From positions 62,001-126,000 of the forward strand of contig JAUMBQ010000006.1 in NCBI GenBank assembly GCA_032119595.1: a DNA stretch of 64,000 bases, written 5' to 3'. Under the pieces are notes generated by a model. That model was not told the DNA's origin. It searched no databases and saw nothing but the letters and a program-made list of their open reading frames with translations. This DNA comes from JAGIBJ01 sp032119595. GTDB taxonomy: Bacteria; Actinomycetota; Thermoleophilia; Solirubrobacterales; Solirubrobacteraceae. The position numbers were made by a program, and so were the translations under genes. This document shows, piece after piece, positions 1-7,401 of the stretch (position 1 is its first letter; the number at the start of each line of letters is the position of its first letter).

Positions 1-22
1 GGTGCGCAAGAAGGGCGCCTGA
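1..22 (+). CDS. C-terminal tail of a truncated upstream gene
   Basis: The window opens inside a possible plus-strand frame reading VRKKGA and ending with TGA at 20-22. Only about seven codons are present, so no function can be assigned. The next gene starts at 39 behind its own -10 box, so the two need not be cotranscribed. The tail could equally be chance. Confidence 0.3.
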
Positions 23-26
23 CCCG

Positions 27-32
27 TACGAT
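27..32 (+). promoter_or_regulatory. -10 box TACGAT, leaderless style
   Basis: TACGAT ends 6 nt before the GTG start at 39 and no Shine-Dalgarno sequence fits between them. A transcript from this box would begin at or next to the start codon. The same arrangement recurs across the window. Confidence 0.5.
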
Positions 33-38
33 CCGGGC

Positions 39-677
39 GTGCCCGACTCTGCAGACGCCGCCCCGAAGCCACGGATCACTCCGGCCGGCGCCGCCCTCCT
101 GGCCGCGATCCTGGTGATCTCGGTCGGCTTCATCGGCTACTCCTTGCTCAGAGAGAACCCGGAGAAGGCCAACGCAGCGAAGGTGCCCCCCGTCGCCGCC
201 GGCCTGGTCGAGCTCGGGAGCGACCTGCGTGCCATCGACGGCGTGGCGACCTCGACCTGCGACGGCGAGCCCTTCACCACGACCTCGCCAACCTGCTCGG
301 TTGCGCAAAGCGCCCTCTCCCGCCGGACGACCATCGTGCCCAAGGACGGCGTGCTGCGCGCGTGGACGGTCCGCGGAGCCGCCGGCGAGCTCACGCTCCA
401 GGTGCTGCGTGCCAACGGCTCCCGTATCTCGGAGGTCGCACGCTCCAGCACCCAGCAGGTCCCCAGCACCGGGCCTCACCGGTTCGAGACCGAACTCGCC
501 ATCCGCACCGGCGACATCGTGGCGCTGGCCCTCGGCCAAGGGGCTGGGATCGGCATGCGGCCCGCGCCGCAGGCCGTCATCGCCCGGTGGGAGGCGCCCG
601 TCGGTAACGACACCGGGGCCGGCTTGCCAGGCATGCGCCGGGAAATGCTGCTGCGGACCGAACTCGATCCGCGCTAG
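39..677 (+). CDS. Membrane-anchored hypothetical protein
   Basis: 212 aa with a GTG start. A short charged N-terminus precedes one strong transmembrane segment at about residues 17-37 (AGAALLAAILVISVGFIGYS), followed by an extracytoplasmic domain of about 170 residues. That domain holds two cysteines (near CDGEP and SPTCS) that could form a disulfide, and a beta-rich pattern with no recognised catalytic motif. The start is supported by the -10 box 6 nt upstream. It stands alone between an upstream remnant and a convergent TetR gene. I do not recognise the family. An N-in/C-out anchored envelope protein is the only call the sequence supports. Confidence 0.6.
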   Translation: MPDSADAAPKPRITPAGAALLAAILVISVGFIGYSLLRENPEKANAAKVPPVAAGLVELGSDLRAIDGVATSTCDGEPFTTTSPTCSVAQSALSRRTTIVPKDGVLRAWTVRGAAGELTLQVLRANGSRISEVARSSTQQVPSTGPHRFETELAIRTGDIVALALGQGAGIGMRPAPQAVIARWEAPVGNDTGAGLPGMRREMLLRTELDPR

Positions 678-731
678 ATCCGCCCAACGCGATCCGTGAT
701 TGCGGGGCGCGACCGCCGCTGGACCGGCCGG

Positions 732-1307
732 CTAGCGGGCTAGGAGCCCGCGGAACACGAGTTCACCGAGGCGGGCCGCGCCCCCGGGCTTGATCTTCTC
801 CGCCTCTCGGGCGGCACGGAAGAGGAACCGCAGGTCGTTGCCTGATGCGTCCTCGCGCAGGTCGCCTGAGCGTTTTGCGCTGTCGATCAGATGCTGGAGG
901 GCCACGCGCGCCCGCGCCCGCGCGCCGTCGCAGTCCTCTCGGCCGGCTCCGAACTCCCAGGCCATTTTCGTGACCCGGTCGTGCACGCACTCCTGAACCG
1001 TGGCGTCGATCACGCCACGCAGGACCTGCAGGTGATCGTCGGTGCCGGCTGCGGCCTCGTAGCGCTTGCTCAGGGCATCGAGCCGCTCGATCACGAGGGC
1101 GGCGATGACATCGTCCTTCTTGCCGATCTGCCGATACAGGCTGCCGACGCCTACGCCGACCGCCCTGGCGAGTTCGGGCATGGGGAACTCCACGCCCTCC
1201 CGGGCAAACAGCTCACCAGCAACGCTGAGAACCTTGGCGCGCTTCTCTTCGCTGGTCAGCGTCGTCCAGGCAGGCGGGGGGCCGGCCGGGGCCTCCGGAA
1301 TGCTCAT
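732..1307 (-). CDS. TetR/AcrR-family transcriptional regulator
   Basis: 191 aa, the usual TetR length. The N-terminal helix-turn-helix spans about residues 20-66: ELFAREG, then MPELARAVGVGVGSLYRQI, then KKDDVIAAL, the standard TetR helix 2-3-4 pattern with the SLYRQIGKKD signature. The rest is helical and would form the ligand and dimer domain, which is too divergent to name an inducer. It is monocistronic and transcribed in the same direction as prs, whose stop lies about 80 nt upstream. TetR proteins usually repress their own or a neighbouring gene, but no adjacent efflux or enzyme gene suggests a target. Confidence 0.9.
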   Translation of the reverse strand: MSIPEAPAGPPPAWTTLTSEEKRAKVLSVAGELFAREGVEFPMPELARAVGVGVGSLYRQIGKKDDVIAALVIERLDALSKRYEAAAGTDDHLQVLRGVIDATVQECVHDRVTKMAWEFGAGREDCDGARARARVALQHLIDSAKRSGDLREDASGNDLRFLFRAAREAEKIKPGGAARLGELVFRGLLAR

Positions 1308-1314
1308 TCCGTGC

Positions 1315-1320
1315 AGCCTA
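1315..1320 (-). promoter_or_regulatory. -10 box TAGGCT for the TetR gene
   Basis: On the minus strand TAGGCT ends 7 nt before the ATG at 1307, again with no ribosome-binding site between. No convincing -35 is visible. Confidence 0.4.
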
Positions 1321-1385
1321 CGCCTTGACCGGGCAATTGGGAAGGGGGACGCCGCACTGCACCGGCATCACGGCCGCGACCCGGC

Positions 1386-2408
1386 CTAGAACAGCTGGTT
1401 CTCGCCACCGAAGACTTCGCTGACGGAGTCGTCGGTGAAGATCCGGCGGATCGAGTCCGTGAGGAGATCCGCGCAGGAGATCACGCGGACGTTGTCCGGG
1501 GCCCCCGGACGCAGCGGGATCGTGTCGGTGACGACGATCTCTTCAAATGGGGCCTTCGCGAGGTTCTCGTAGGCCTTCCCGGAGAACACGGCGTGCGTGG
1601 CAGCGGCATAGACCTTCTTCGCGCCCGCATCCATGACGGCCTTGCCGGCGGCCGCCAACGTGCCGGCGGTGTCGATCATGTCGTCGACGATGACGCAGGT
1701 CTTGTCCTTCACGTCGCCGATGACGTAACCGATCTCGGCGACCTGCTGCGCCGGGCGGTCCTTGTCGAGGATCGCGAGGCCGGCGCCCATCTTGCTGGCG
1801 AACTTCTTGTTGAGCTTCGCGCGGCCGGTGTCAGGCGACACGACGACCACGTCCTCGAGCTTGAGGTCGTTGAAGTACTGCGAGAGCATGAACAGCGCGG
1901 TCATGTGGTCGACCGGGCGCTGGAAGAAGCCCTGAATCTGTCCGGCGTGAAGATCCATCGTCACCACGCGGTCGGCACCGGCGCTCTCGAGCATCCGGGC
2001 GATCATGCGGGCGCTGATCGGCTCGCGCGGCGCGGACTTCTTGTCCTGGCGGGAATAGCCGAAGAACGGGGTCACCGCGATCACGCGGTGAGCGGAGGCA
2101 CCGACGGCGGCGTCGATCATGAGCATGAGTTCCATGAGCGCATCGTTCGGCGTCATGCCCGTGGCCGGGTTCGCCGAGATCGACTGCACCAGGAACACGT
2201 CGGCGCCGCGGATCGACTCCTCGTAGCGGCAGTACACCTCGCCGCTGGTGAAGGTCTTGAGGGTGACCGGGCCCAGTCCTACCCCGAGGTCCTCCGCGAT
2301 CCGGAGCGCCAGCTCGGGATTCGCGCGGCCTCCAAACAGCATCAGGTGCTTGTCGTAGCCGATCGGGAGCCGCGTCGCGATGCGCGGCTCGGTGCTGGTG
2401 AGCGTCAC
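1386..2408 (-). CDS. prs: Ribose-phosphate pyrophosphokinase (PRPP synthase)
   Basis: 340 aa. Makes PRPP from ribose-5-phosphate and ATP for purine, pyrimidine, histidine, tryptophan and NAD synthesis in the cytoplasm. The flexible ATP loop FFGYSRQDKK is at about 115-124. The metal and ribose-phosphate signature MDLHAGQIQGFF starts at about 151. The PRPP loop VIVDDMIDTAGT lies at about 239-250. Length is slightly above the usual 310-330 because of a short N-terminal extension. The GTG start is preceded at 6 nt by a TACAAT box. glmU lies 118 nt upstream on the same strand, the order common in Gram-positive bacteria, but a hairpin and a promoter separate them here. Confidence 0.97.
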   Translation of the reverse strand: MTLTSTEPRIATRLPIGYDKHLMLFGGRANPELALRIAEDLGVGLGPVTLKTFTSGEVYCRYEESIRGADVFLVQSISANPATGMTPNDALMELMLMIDAAVGASAHRVIAVTPFFGYSRQDKKSAPREPISARMIARMLESAGADRVVTMDLHAGQIQGFFQRPVDHMTALFMLSQYFNDLKLEDVVVVSPDTGRAKLNKKFASKMGAGLAILDKDRPAQQVAEIGYVIGDVKDKTCVIVDDMIDTAGTLAAAGKAVMDAGAKKVYAAATHAVFSGKAYENLAKAPFEEIVVTDTIPLRPGAPDNVRVISCADLLTDSIRRIFTDDSVSEVFGGENQLF

Positions 2409-2414
2409 CGGGCG

Positions 2415-2420
2415 ATTGTA
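2415..2420 (-). promoter_or_regulatory. -10 box TACAAT for prs
   Basis: A near-consensus TACAAT on the minus strand, 6 nt before the GTG of prs. There is no room for a ribosome-binding site, so the transcript is predicted to be leaderless. Confidence 0.6.
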
Positions 2421-2489
2421 GAGCGCCGATGCAACCTGGCGGTGTGTGACGGCCGACCGAGCAGTTTCCCCTGCTCAGCGGCGTGCGTG

Positions 2490-2518
2490 CGCGACCGTCC
2501 AACCCCGCCGGTCGCGCG
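2490..2518 (-). terminator. Hairpin after glmU
   Basis: A 9-bp GC-rich inverted repeat (arms 2490-2498 and 2510-2518, GCGCGACCG type) lies just beyond the glmU stop and before the prs promoter. It lacks a T-run, so terminator function is inferred from position only. Confidence 0.45.
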
Positions 2519-2526
2519 TCGGGGCG

Positions 2527-3906
2527 TCAGCCTTCGCGGTCGGCGTAGCCGTCGATGTTGTGCTGCCGAGCGCGTGCGACTGCGAGCGCGCCAGCGGGCA
2601 CGTCGGTGGTCACGATGGAGCCGGCGGCGGTGTAGGCCCGATCGCCGAGCGTGACGGGAGCCACGAGCGTGGTGTCGACGCTGGTTCGCACGCCCGCCCC
2701 GATCGTCGTGCGCGACTTGACCTTGGTCTTGCCGTTGTAGTTGGCGGTGATGGTCGCCGCGCCGAGGTTGGTCCCTGGCCCCACGTCAGCGTCGCCGATG
2801 TAGGACAGGTGCGGCACCTTGCTGCCCTCCCCCACGACGGAGTTCTTGATTTCGACGAACGTCCCGACCTTGGCGCCCGCTTCGAGCCGCGTTCCGGGCC
2901 GCAGGTAGGCGTACGGGCCGACGGACACGCCGTCGCCGACGGTGGCCCCGTCGAGCGTGCTGAAGCGGATGGTGGCGCCATCGGCGATGTCGCTGCCGAT
3001 CGCGACCGTCCCCTGCCCGAGGTGGCAGTCCCGACCGACGGTGGTGCCGGAGCGGAGCTGGACGGCCGGCTCGATCACGGTGTCCTCGCCGATGGTCACG
3101 TCGACGTCGATGAGAACGGACGACGCATCCAGGAAGGTGACGCCGCTCAGTGCGTGGTCCTTGACGATCCTGGCCTGGGCGATGGCCGCAACCTGCGCGA
3201 GCTGCCAGCGGTCGTTGACGCCGAGGATCACCGCGGGGTCGGCGGCGGCCACGGCACCGATCGCTCCGCCGGAGGCGCGAAGCACTTCGAGCACGTCGGG
3301 CAGGTAATGCTCCCCTTGCGCGTTGTCGGAGCCAATCTGATCGAGCGCGGCCGGCAGCATGGCCGCGTTGAAGGCGTACACGCCAGCGTTGACCTCCCGG
3401 ATAGCGAGTTCGGCCTCCGTCGCGTCGCCGGCGGCCTTGGTCTCGACGATCTTCACGAGATCGCCCGCGTCGTCGCGAACGAGGCGTCCGTATCCGGTCG
3501 GGTCGTCGAGTACGGCGCCCAGGACGGTCGCGGCGGCGGCGCGCCCGGTGTGGCGATCGACGAGTTCCCGGATCGACGCGGCATCCACGAGCGGAGCGTC
3601 GCCGGGGAGTACTACGACGACGTCTTCGCCACGCAGCTCGCTCAGGGCGGCAACCACGGCGCCAGCCGTGCCGTTGGCCACCTCCTGGACCGCGCCGGAG
3701 ACCCGCTCGCCTGCGGCGGCGATCAGCGCGTCGAGCGCGCGGTCCGGGCCTTGCACGACGACGACCTGGGCGGCCCCGGCTTCGAGCGCGGCCGCTACGG
3801 GCCAGCCGGCAAGCGGCCGCCCTGCGATCTCGTGGAGGACCTTCGGGACGCGGGACCGCATGCGGGTACCGCGACCGGCGGCGAGGACGACGACGGCGAA
3901 AGACAC
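2527..3906 (-). CDS. glmU: Bifunctional GlmU: GlcN-1-P acetyltransferase / UDP-GlcNAc pyrophosphorylase
   Basis: 459 aa, full length. The N-terminal uridylyltransferase half begins VVVLAAGRGTRM with the PKVLHEIAG lysine. The C-terminal half, from about residue 250, is a left-handed beta-helix of hexapeptide repeats. The acetyltransferase active site is recognisable as KVPHLSYIGDADVG (catalytic His) and ANYNGKTK. It supplies UDP-GlcNAc for peptidoglycan and cell-wall polymers. The GTG start has a TAGCCT box 6 nt upstream. The residue after NY in the active-site loop is N rather than the more usual D, otherwise the family features are intact. Confidence 0.96.
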   Translation of the reverse strand: MSFAVVVLAAGRGTRMRSRVPKVLHEIAGRPLAGWPVAAALEAGAAQVVVVQGPDRALDALIAAAGERVSGAVQEVANGTAGAVVAALSELRGEDVVVVLPGDAPLVDAASIRELVDRHTGRAAAATVLGAVLDDPTGYGRLVRDDAGDLVKIVETKAAGDATEAELAIREVNAGVYAFNAAMLPAALDQIGSDNAQGEHYLPDVLEVLRASGGAIGAVAAADPAVILGVNDRWQLAQVAAIAQARIVKDHALSGVTFLDASSVLIDVDVTIGEDTVIEPAVQLRSGTTVGRDCHLGQGTVAIGSDIADGATIRFSTLDGATVGDGVSVGPYAYLRPGTRLEAGAKVGTFVEIKNSVVGEGSKVPHLSYIGDADVGPGTNLGAATITANYNGKTKVKSRTTIGAGVRTSVDTTLVAPVTLGDRAYTAAGSIVTTDVPAGALAVARARQHNIDGYADREG

Positions 3907-3912
3907 GCCGTC

Positions 3913-3918
3913 AGGCTA
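3913..3918 (-). promoter_or_regulatory. -10 box TAGCCT for glmU
   Basis: Minus-strand TAGCCT, 6 nt before the GTG of glmU, without a Shine-Dalgarno sequence. Leaderless start predicted. Confidence 0.5.
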
Positions 3919-3924
3919 CCGACG

Positions 3925-4109
3925 GCCCACGGCAGGTGACCCCATCGATGGACGCCGGCTGACCATGTGGCGATCAGCCCACCCGGTTTCGTATTGCGGA
4001 TCATGGATTCGAACCCGAGCCCACCGCAGGTGACCCCATCGATGGACGCCGGCTGACCAGGTGGCGATCAGCCCACCCGGTTTCGTATTGCGGATCATGG
4101 ATTCGAACC
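3925..4109. repeat. 91-bp tandem duplication containing the tRNA-Gln 3' end
   Basis: Copy 1 is 3925-4015 and copy 2 is 4019-4109, separated by 3 nt. Only two mismatches are seen (3931/4025 and 3966/4060). Each copy carries the last 21 nt of the tRNA-Gln gene (T-arm and acceptor 3' strand) plus about 70 nt downstream of it. Only copy 2 is joined to an intact tRNA. Each copy also holds a small inverted repeat (GGCTGA and TCAGCC) that may act as the tRNA terminator. The stretch between glmU and the tRNA therefore contains nothing but this duplication. Confidence 0.9.
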
Positions 4110-4158
4110 AAGACCTGACAGCTCCAAAGGCTGCTGTGCTGCCGTTACACCAATCCGC
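4089..4158 (-). tRNA. tRNA-Gln (anticodon TTG)
   Basis: The minus strand folds into a cloverleaf. The acceptor pairs GCGGATT with GATCCGC (one G-T pair), followed by discriminator A. The anticodon stem GCAGC pairs with GCTGT around the loop CTTTGGA, placing TTG at positions 34-36, which reads CAA. The T-loop is TTCGAAT. CCA is not encoded. The T-stem has one T-T mismatch and the D-arm is short (70 nt in total), but all conserved loop bases are present. Confidence 0.9.
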
Positions 4159-4184
4159 ATCGGCGGCAGGGCCGCGCCGTCATG

Positions 4185-4190
4185 AGAATA
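4185..4190 (-). promoter_or_regulatory. Possible -10 box of tRNA-Gln
   Basis: TATTCT on the minus strand lies 26 nt upstream of the tRNA 5' end. No -35 match is seen. The 83-nt gap between the tRNA and the neighbouring gene stop is otherwise GC-rich and featureless. Confidence 0.3.
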
Positions 4191-4241
4191 CGCGCCGAGC
4201 GGGCGTGTGCGGCGCGCGGCGGCGCTGGCCGCCGGTGCCGG

Positions 4242-5474
4242 TCAGTGCGCGTCGGCGTCGGCGGGCGCTTCGGCCACTTGCGGCTCGGGTGCTGGCACCG
4301 ACTCGGTCGCTACTTCGGCGACGGGCTCAGCGACGACCGGTTCGGGCGCGGGGGCCGGCGCCGGTGCGGGCTCGGTGGGCTCGACGACCACCGGTTCGGG
4401 CGCGCTCGGACCGGGTGCTGGTTCCGCGGGAGCTTGCTCTTGCGGTGCGGGCTCGACGACCTTGGCTTCCGGAGCGGGCGCTTCGGACTCGGCCGGGGTT
4501 TCAACGGCAGGCTCGACGGGCTCCGCGGCGACCGGCGCCGTTTCGGCGGGCGCCGGCACGGGCTCGGTGGCCACGGGCTCAACTGGCGGATCGACGGGAG
4601 CCGGGTCGACGACGACCGGGTCAACCGGCGGAGGCGGCGGCTTGTACGCGTCGGGGATGCTGCCGGCGTCGGCCGGGTCGCTTCCGAGCAGCACTTCGAC
4701 GGCATTGGACACGCCATCGCCGTCGGCGTCGTCGGCGCCGTCGTCGCTGCCCGAGCCGGTCGTGTTGACCTTGGTCGGGTCGAGGCCGAGGTCGAACTCA
4801 GCCTTGTCGTCGACGCCATCGCCATCGGTGTCGTTGGTTGCGTCGGGGACGCGGATGTTGGTGCCGTAGCGCGCTTCCCAGGCGTCGGGCAGGCCGTCGC
4901 CGTCGGTGTCCGCCGTGAGCGGGTCGCTGCCGAGGTTGAGTTCGCGCTGATCGGTCAGGCCGTCGCCGTCGCTGTCGGAGACGCCGGGGGTGACCCCCGC
5001 TGCAGGCGCCGTGGTCGAAGCGTTCGGCGTCTGGCCGTCGTCCGCCGTGGTGCCAGAGGTCCGGATGGTCCCGTCGATGCCGACTTCAGCGGCTCCCACC
5101 GTCGAAGCCTGCGGCGTAACGGAGACCCCACCAGCGCTGCGAACGATCGGGGCGGCGGTCGCACCGCTGACCGCAGCGCTCGGGATCGCCGAGAGCCGAA
5201 CGACGGTGCCGTCGGAGAGCGTGCGGGTGATGCCGTCGAGCAGTGCGCCACGGCCACCGACGGGCAGCGTCGGGGCGGGCCCCCAAACCTGGACTTCGCT
5301 CTGCGTGACCGTCTGCGTCGAGAGCGGCACCGAGAGCACCGAGGAGTCGAGCTGGCTGATCGTTCCGGCGACCATCGTCGATGCAGCGACGATGACGAAC
5401 GTCGGGACCACGAACGGGCTCCACCGCGGGCGGCGGATGGTCATCCGGCTGGTGGGAAGTGAAGCGGAGTGCAT
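4242..5474 (-). CDS. Envelope protein with thrombospondin type 3-like calcium repeats and Pro/Ala/Glu tail
   Basis: About 410 aa from the ATG at 5474 (another ATG at 5444 is possible, and neither has a clear ribosome-binding site). One N-terminal hydrophobic segment (VVPTFVIVAASTMVAGTI) acts as anchor or signal. A variable region follows, then three or four acidic repeats of the DSDGDGLTDQ and DTDGDGLPDAWE type (DxDxDG calcium-binding loops). The C-terminal third is low complexity, almost entirely P, A, E, V and T, like a wall-spanning stalk. Calcium-stabilised adhesin or spacer functions are known for such repeats. No catalytic domain or sortase signal is visible. It lies upstream of tRNA-Gln on the same strand, with a 443-nt gap on its own upstream side. 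Confidence 0.75.
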   Translation of the reverse strand: MHSASLPTSRMTIRRPRWSPFVVPTFVIVAASTMVAGTISQLDSSVLSVPLSTQTVTQSEVQVWGPAPTLPVGGRGALLDGITRTLSDGTVVRLSAIPSAAVSGATAAPIVRSAGGVSVTPQASTVGAAEVGIDGTIRTSGTTADDGQTPNASTTAPAAGVTPGVSDSDGDGLTDQRELNLGSDPLTADTDGDGLPDAWEARYGTNIRVPDATNDTDGDGVDDKAEFDLGLDPTKVNTTGSGSDDGADDADGDGVSNAVEVLLGSDPADAGSIPDAYKPPPPPVDPVVVDPAPVDPPVEPVATEPVPAPAETAPVAAEPVEPAVETPAESEAPAPEAKVVEPAPQEQAPAEPAPGPSAPEPVVVEPTEPAPAPAPAPEPVVAEPVAEVATESVPAPEPQVAEAPADADAH

Positions 5475-5688
5475 GAGAACGGAATGGAGTCGCGTCGTTA
5501 CTGGCGCGCACATGAAGGATCGGCGGAGAGTTCCACGGGCTTGAGCCGAATTGGACAGTTGGTGGACGACTGGGGGACAATTCAGCCTCAATTCCTCTCG
5601 GAATTGGACCGACGTTTGATCCCCAGGAGGCGAAACGCCTGCAAAATGGGGCCCCCGGAACTACCGTTCCGGGGTGCATCAAACGCTA

Positions 5689-5704
5689 AGTGATCTGCGT
5701 CACT
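5689..5704. promoter_or_regulatory. CRP/FNR-like palindrome AGTGA-N6-TCACT
   Basis: A perfect 5-bp inverted repeat with a 6-nt spacer, matching the TGTGA-N6-TCACA form used by CRP-type regulators. It lies in the 443-nt stretch 5475-5917, which otherwise shows no gene until the 45-bp repeats. It is 215 nt upstream of the calcium-repeat gene start, too far to be a simple promoter operator. Assignment rests on the motif alone. Confidence 0.35.
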
Positions 5705-5830
5705 GATCAACCGGAAAGCAGGTTCCGGTATGAACGCTTGTCCCCCGAAATGGGTCGGACGGCTGGCTGAGGCCGAACGCCGGAAAGGTCACCGGCGTCT
5801 CGGCCGGGGCCGGGGCCGCTGCCGGAGCGG

Positions 5831-5940
5831 CCGCGAAAGGGCTCACGGCGGCGGCCGAGGCCGTCCTCGGAGCTACCGCGAAAGGGCTCCCGGCGGCGGC
5901 CGAGGCCGTCCTCGGAGCTACCGCGAGTTGGCTCGAAGGC
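5831..5940. repeat. 45-bp tandem repeat, two full units and a partial third
   Basis: Unit 1 is 5831-5875 and unit 2 is 5876-5920, differing at one base. A degraded third copy starts at 5921. Each unit contains the perfect hairpin CCGAGG-CCGT-CCTCGG. The unit length is a multiple of three, and one plus-strand frame reads AKGLxAAAEAVLGAT per unit, an amphipathic alanine-rich pattern, but that frame has no start codon after an upstream TGA. The pucR-type gene stop (5918-5920) falls exactly on the last three bases of unit 2. Confidence 0.9.
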
Positions 5941-7126
5941 GCGGCGAGGGGACGGCGTTGCCGCCGTTCTCGGTCGCCTGCTGCCGCGCGATACCGAGCA
6001 CGCGCATGGCCTTCAGTCCGAGGGACAGGCGCTCGCGCCCATCGGACGAACCAACATCGAGGCCCGCCAGCTCACGGACGCGCTCCAGGCGATAGCGGAC
6101 CGTGTGGCGGTGGGTGAAGAGCGCCTGCGCCGTGCCTGCGACGTTCCCGTCGTTCTCCAGGAACGCTTCGACCGTGCGGACCAGCTCCGTCTCGTACTGG
6201 CGGTCGTAGGCCATGAGCGGGGCAACGGTCTCCTCGTAGAAGCGCTCGAGTTCACCGACGTCGTTCGTCATAGCCGGCAACAGGAGGCGGTAGGAGCCGG
6301 TTTCCTCGAAGGCCAAGAGTGCGTCGCCGCCGGCGAACGCGACGTTGGCGGCCAACAGGGCCTCGTCGCGGGCGCGGGCGAGTTCTTCGACCGACGGCAC
6401 GGCGCGCGAGCACCCGACGGTCGCGCGAACCTTCGTCGCCTGCGGCTCGAGCCGGCGAACGAGCTGCTCGGCGACGCGGAGTGCAGCGGCATCGTCGCCG
6501 GGAATCACGACAACGGGTGCGGCGCCGACGCGCTGGAGATCGATGGACAGCACGATGCTGCGCGGCTCTGCCTCGGCTGCGGCTGAGGCGACACTCTCAA
6601 GCAGCGCGTCGCGCCACCCCTCATCAAGCGGGGTGACAGCCTGCGCACGGACGACGAGGACCGAGCGTGGCACCGGCGTCGGTTCAAGAGCGGTGACCCG
6701 CTCGAGGAGTTCGGCCGGAACCGGGCCGGCGCCGCGGCTGAGCAACTCGCCAAGCAGCCGAGCAAGTTCGGCTCCGTCGTTACCCGCGGGGTCGTGAGAC
6801 AGGGCGATCGCCGCAGCAAGCAGACCGAGTCCGATCGAGATGATCGGCGGCTCCGGCGCCCCATCGTGCCAGGCGAGGGCTGCGGAGCCGACGACCTGGC
6901 CGCCGATCACCAGCTCGCGGACATCGAGGTTCTCGCGCGTGCGGAGCGTGCGCTCCTCGAGCGCCGAACGCGCGACGAGCGCGACGGTGGCGCCGCTCGG
7001 ATCGCGGACCACAGCACTGCAGCGCAGGGCAGCACCCAGCGCACGGGCGACCGCCGGAGGACTTCCGGCGGCAGTCAGTCGCTCGGCGATCTGCGCCAGC
7101 GCGACAAGCTCAGGGGCGTCAGCCAT
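5918..7126 (-). CDS. PucR/CdaR-family transcriptional regulator
   Basis: 402 aa. The C-terminal 60 residues are the PucR-type helix-turn-helix: FLENDGNVAGTAQALF, then THRHTVRYRLERVRELAGLD. The preceding region has the GGDEF-like middle domain typical of CdaR/PucR proteins (for example VGCSRAVPSVEELARARDEA). The N-terminal 120 residues look GAF-like (ALRCSAVVRDPSGATVAL). Such proteins activate purine, sugar-acid or amino-acid catabolism genes, but no such operon adjoins it. The start is supported by TAGACT 6 nt upstream. A second regulator with the same HTH lies at 45681-46943. Confidence 0.88.
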   Translation of the reverse strand: MADAPELVALAQIAERLTAAGSPPAVARALGAALRCSAVVRDPSGATVALVARSALEERTLRTRENLDVRELVIGGQVVGSAALAWHDGAPEPPIISIGLGLLAAAIALSHDPAGNDGAELARLLGELLSRGAGPVPAELLERVTALEPTPVPRSVLVVRAQAVTPLDEGWRDALLESVASAAAEAEPRSIVLSIDLQRVGAAPVVVIPGDDAAALRVAEQLVRRLEPQATKVRATVGCSRAVPSVEELARARDEALLAANVAFAGGDALLAFEETGSYRLLLPAMTNDVGELERFYEETVAPLMAYDRQYETELVRTVEAFLENDGNVAGTAQALFTHRHTVRYRLERVRELAGLDVGSSDGRERLSLGLKAMRVLGIARQQATENGGNAVPSPRLRANSR

Positions 7127-7132
7127 TCGCCG

Positions 7133-7138
7133 AGTCTA
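7133..7138 (-). promoter_or_regulatory. -10 box TAGACT for the PucR-type gene
   Basis: Minus-strand TAGACT, 6 nt before the ATG at 7126. No Shine-Dalgarno sequence, so a leaderless transcript is predicted. Confidence 0.5.
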
Positions 7139-7176
7139 AGTGCGTTGGACGAAAGCTTGACGCGAGGGTGCGCCCG

Positions 7177-7401
7177 CTACCCGGCGATGCGGTCCCACTC
7201 GTACGCGACGAGCAGTCCCGCGGCGACACCGATCGCGATGCCGATCCCGAGCGTGTACAGGCTGAGGACCACCGCTGCGGTACGGCGCAGTCCGCCATCG
7301 AAGGAGCGCGCGACGGGGACCGCGACGAGCCAGATCCAGAAGCCCAGGCAGGTCACCGCGCAGATGCCGGCAACGAAGATCGAGGTGGTCTCTGCGCTCA
7401 T
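7177..7401 (-). CDS. Small two-TM membrane protein
   Basis: 74 aa with two hydrophobic segments: about residues 8-30 (VAGICAVTCLGFWIWLVAV) and 43-67 (AVVLSLYTLGIGIAIGVAAG). A basic loop lies between them, and the short tail is YEWDRIAG. Its ATG shares four bases with the TGA of the upstream DedA gene, which argues for a real, translationally coupled gene. It is the last gene of the metG-to-DedA run. No family is recognised. A partner or accessory subunit of the DedA protein is possible from the coupling only. Confidence 0.65.
   Translation of the reverse strand: MSAETTSIFVAGICAVTCLGFWIWLVAVPVARSFDGGLRRTAAVVLSLYTLGIGIAIGVAAGLLVAYEWDRIAG

Noticed and set aside
3995..4015. Second tRNA gene in copy 1 of the duplication
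   Set aside because: Only the T-arm and acceptor 3' strand are present. The sequence diverges at 4016 and no cloverleaf forms.
5831..5920. CRISPR array
   Set aside because: Units are directly abutting 45-mers with no unique spacers and no cas genes nearby.
5730..6095. 121-residue plus-strand ORF over the 45-bp repeats
   Set aside because: It runs deep into the antisense of the PucR-type gene and its RERAxGGGRGR repeats look like a GC-driven artefact. The other plus frame over the repeats looks more protein-like but has no start.
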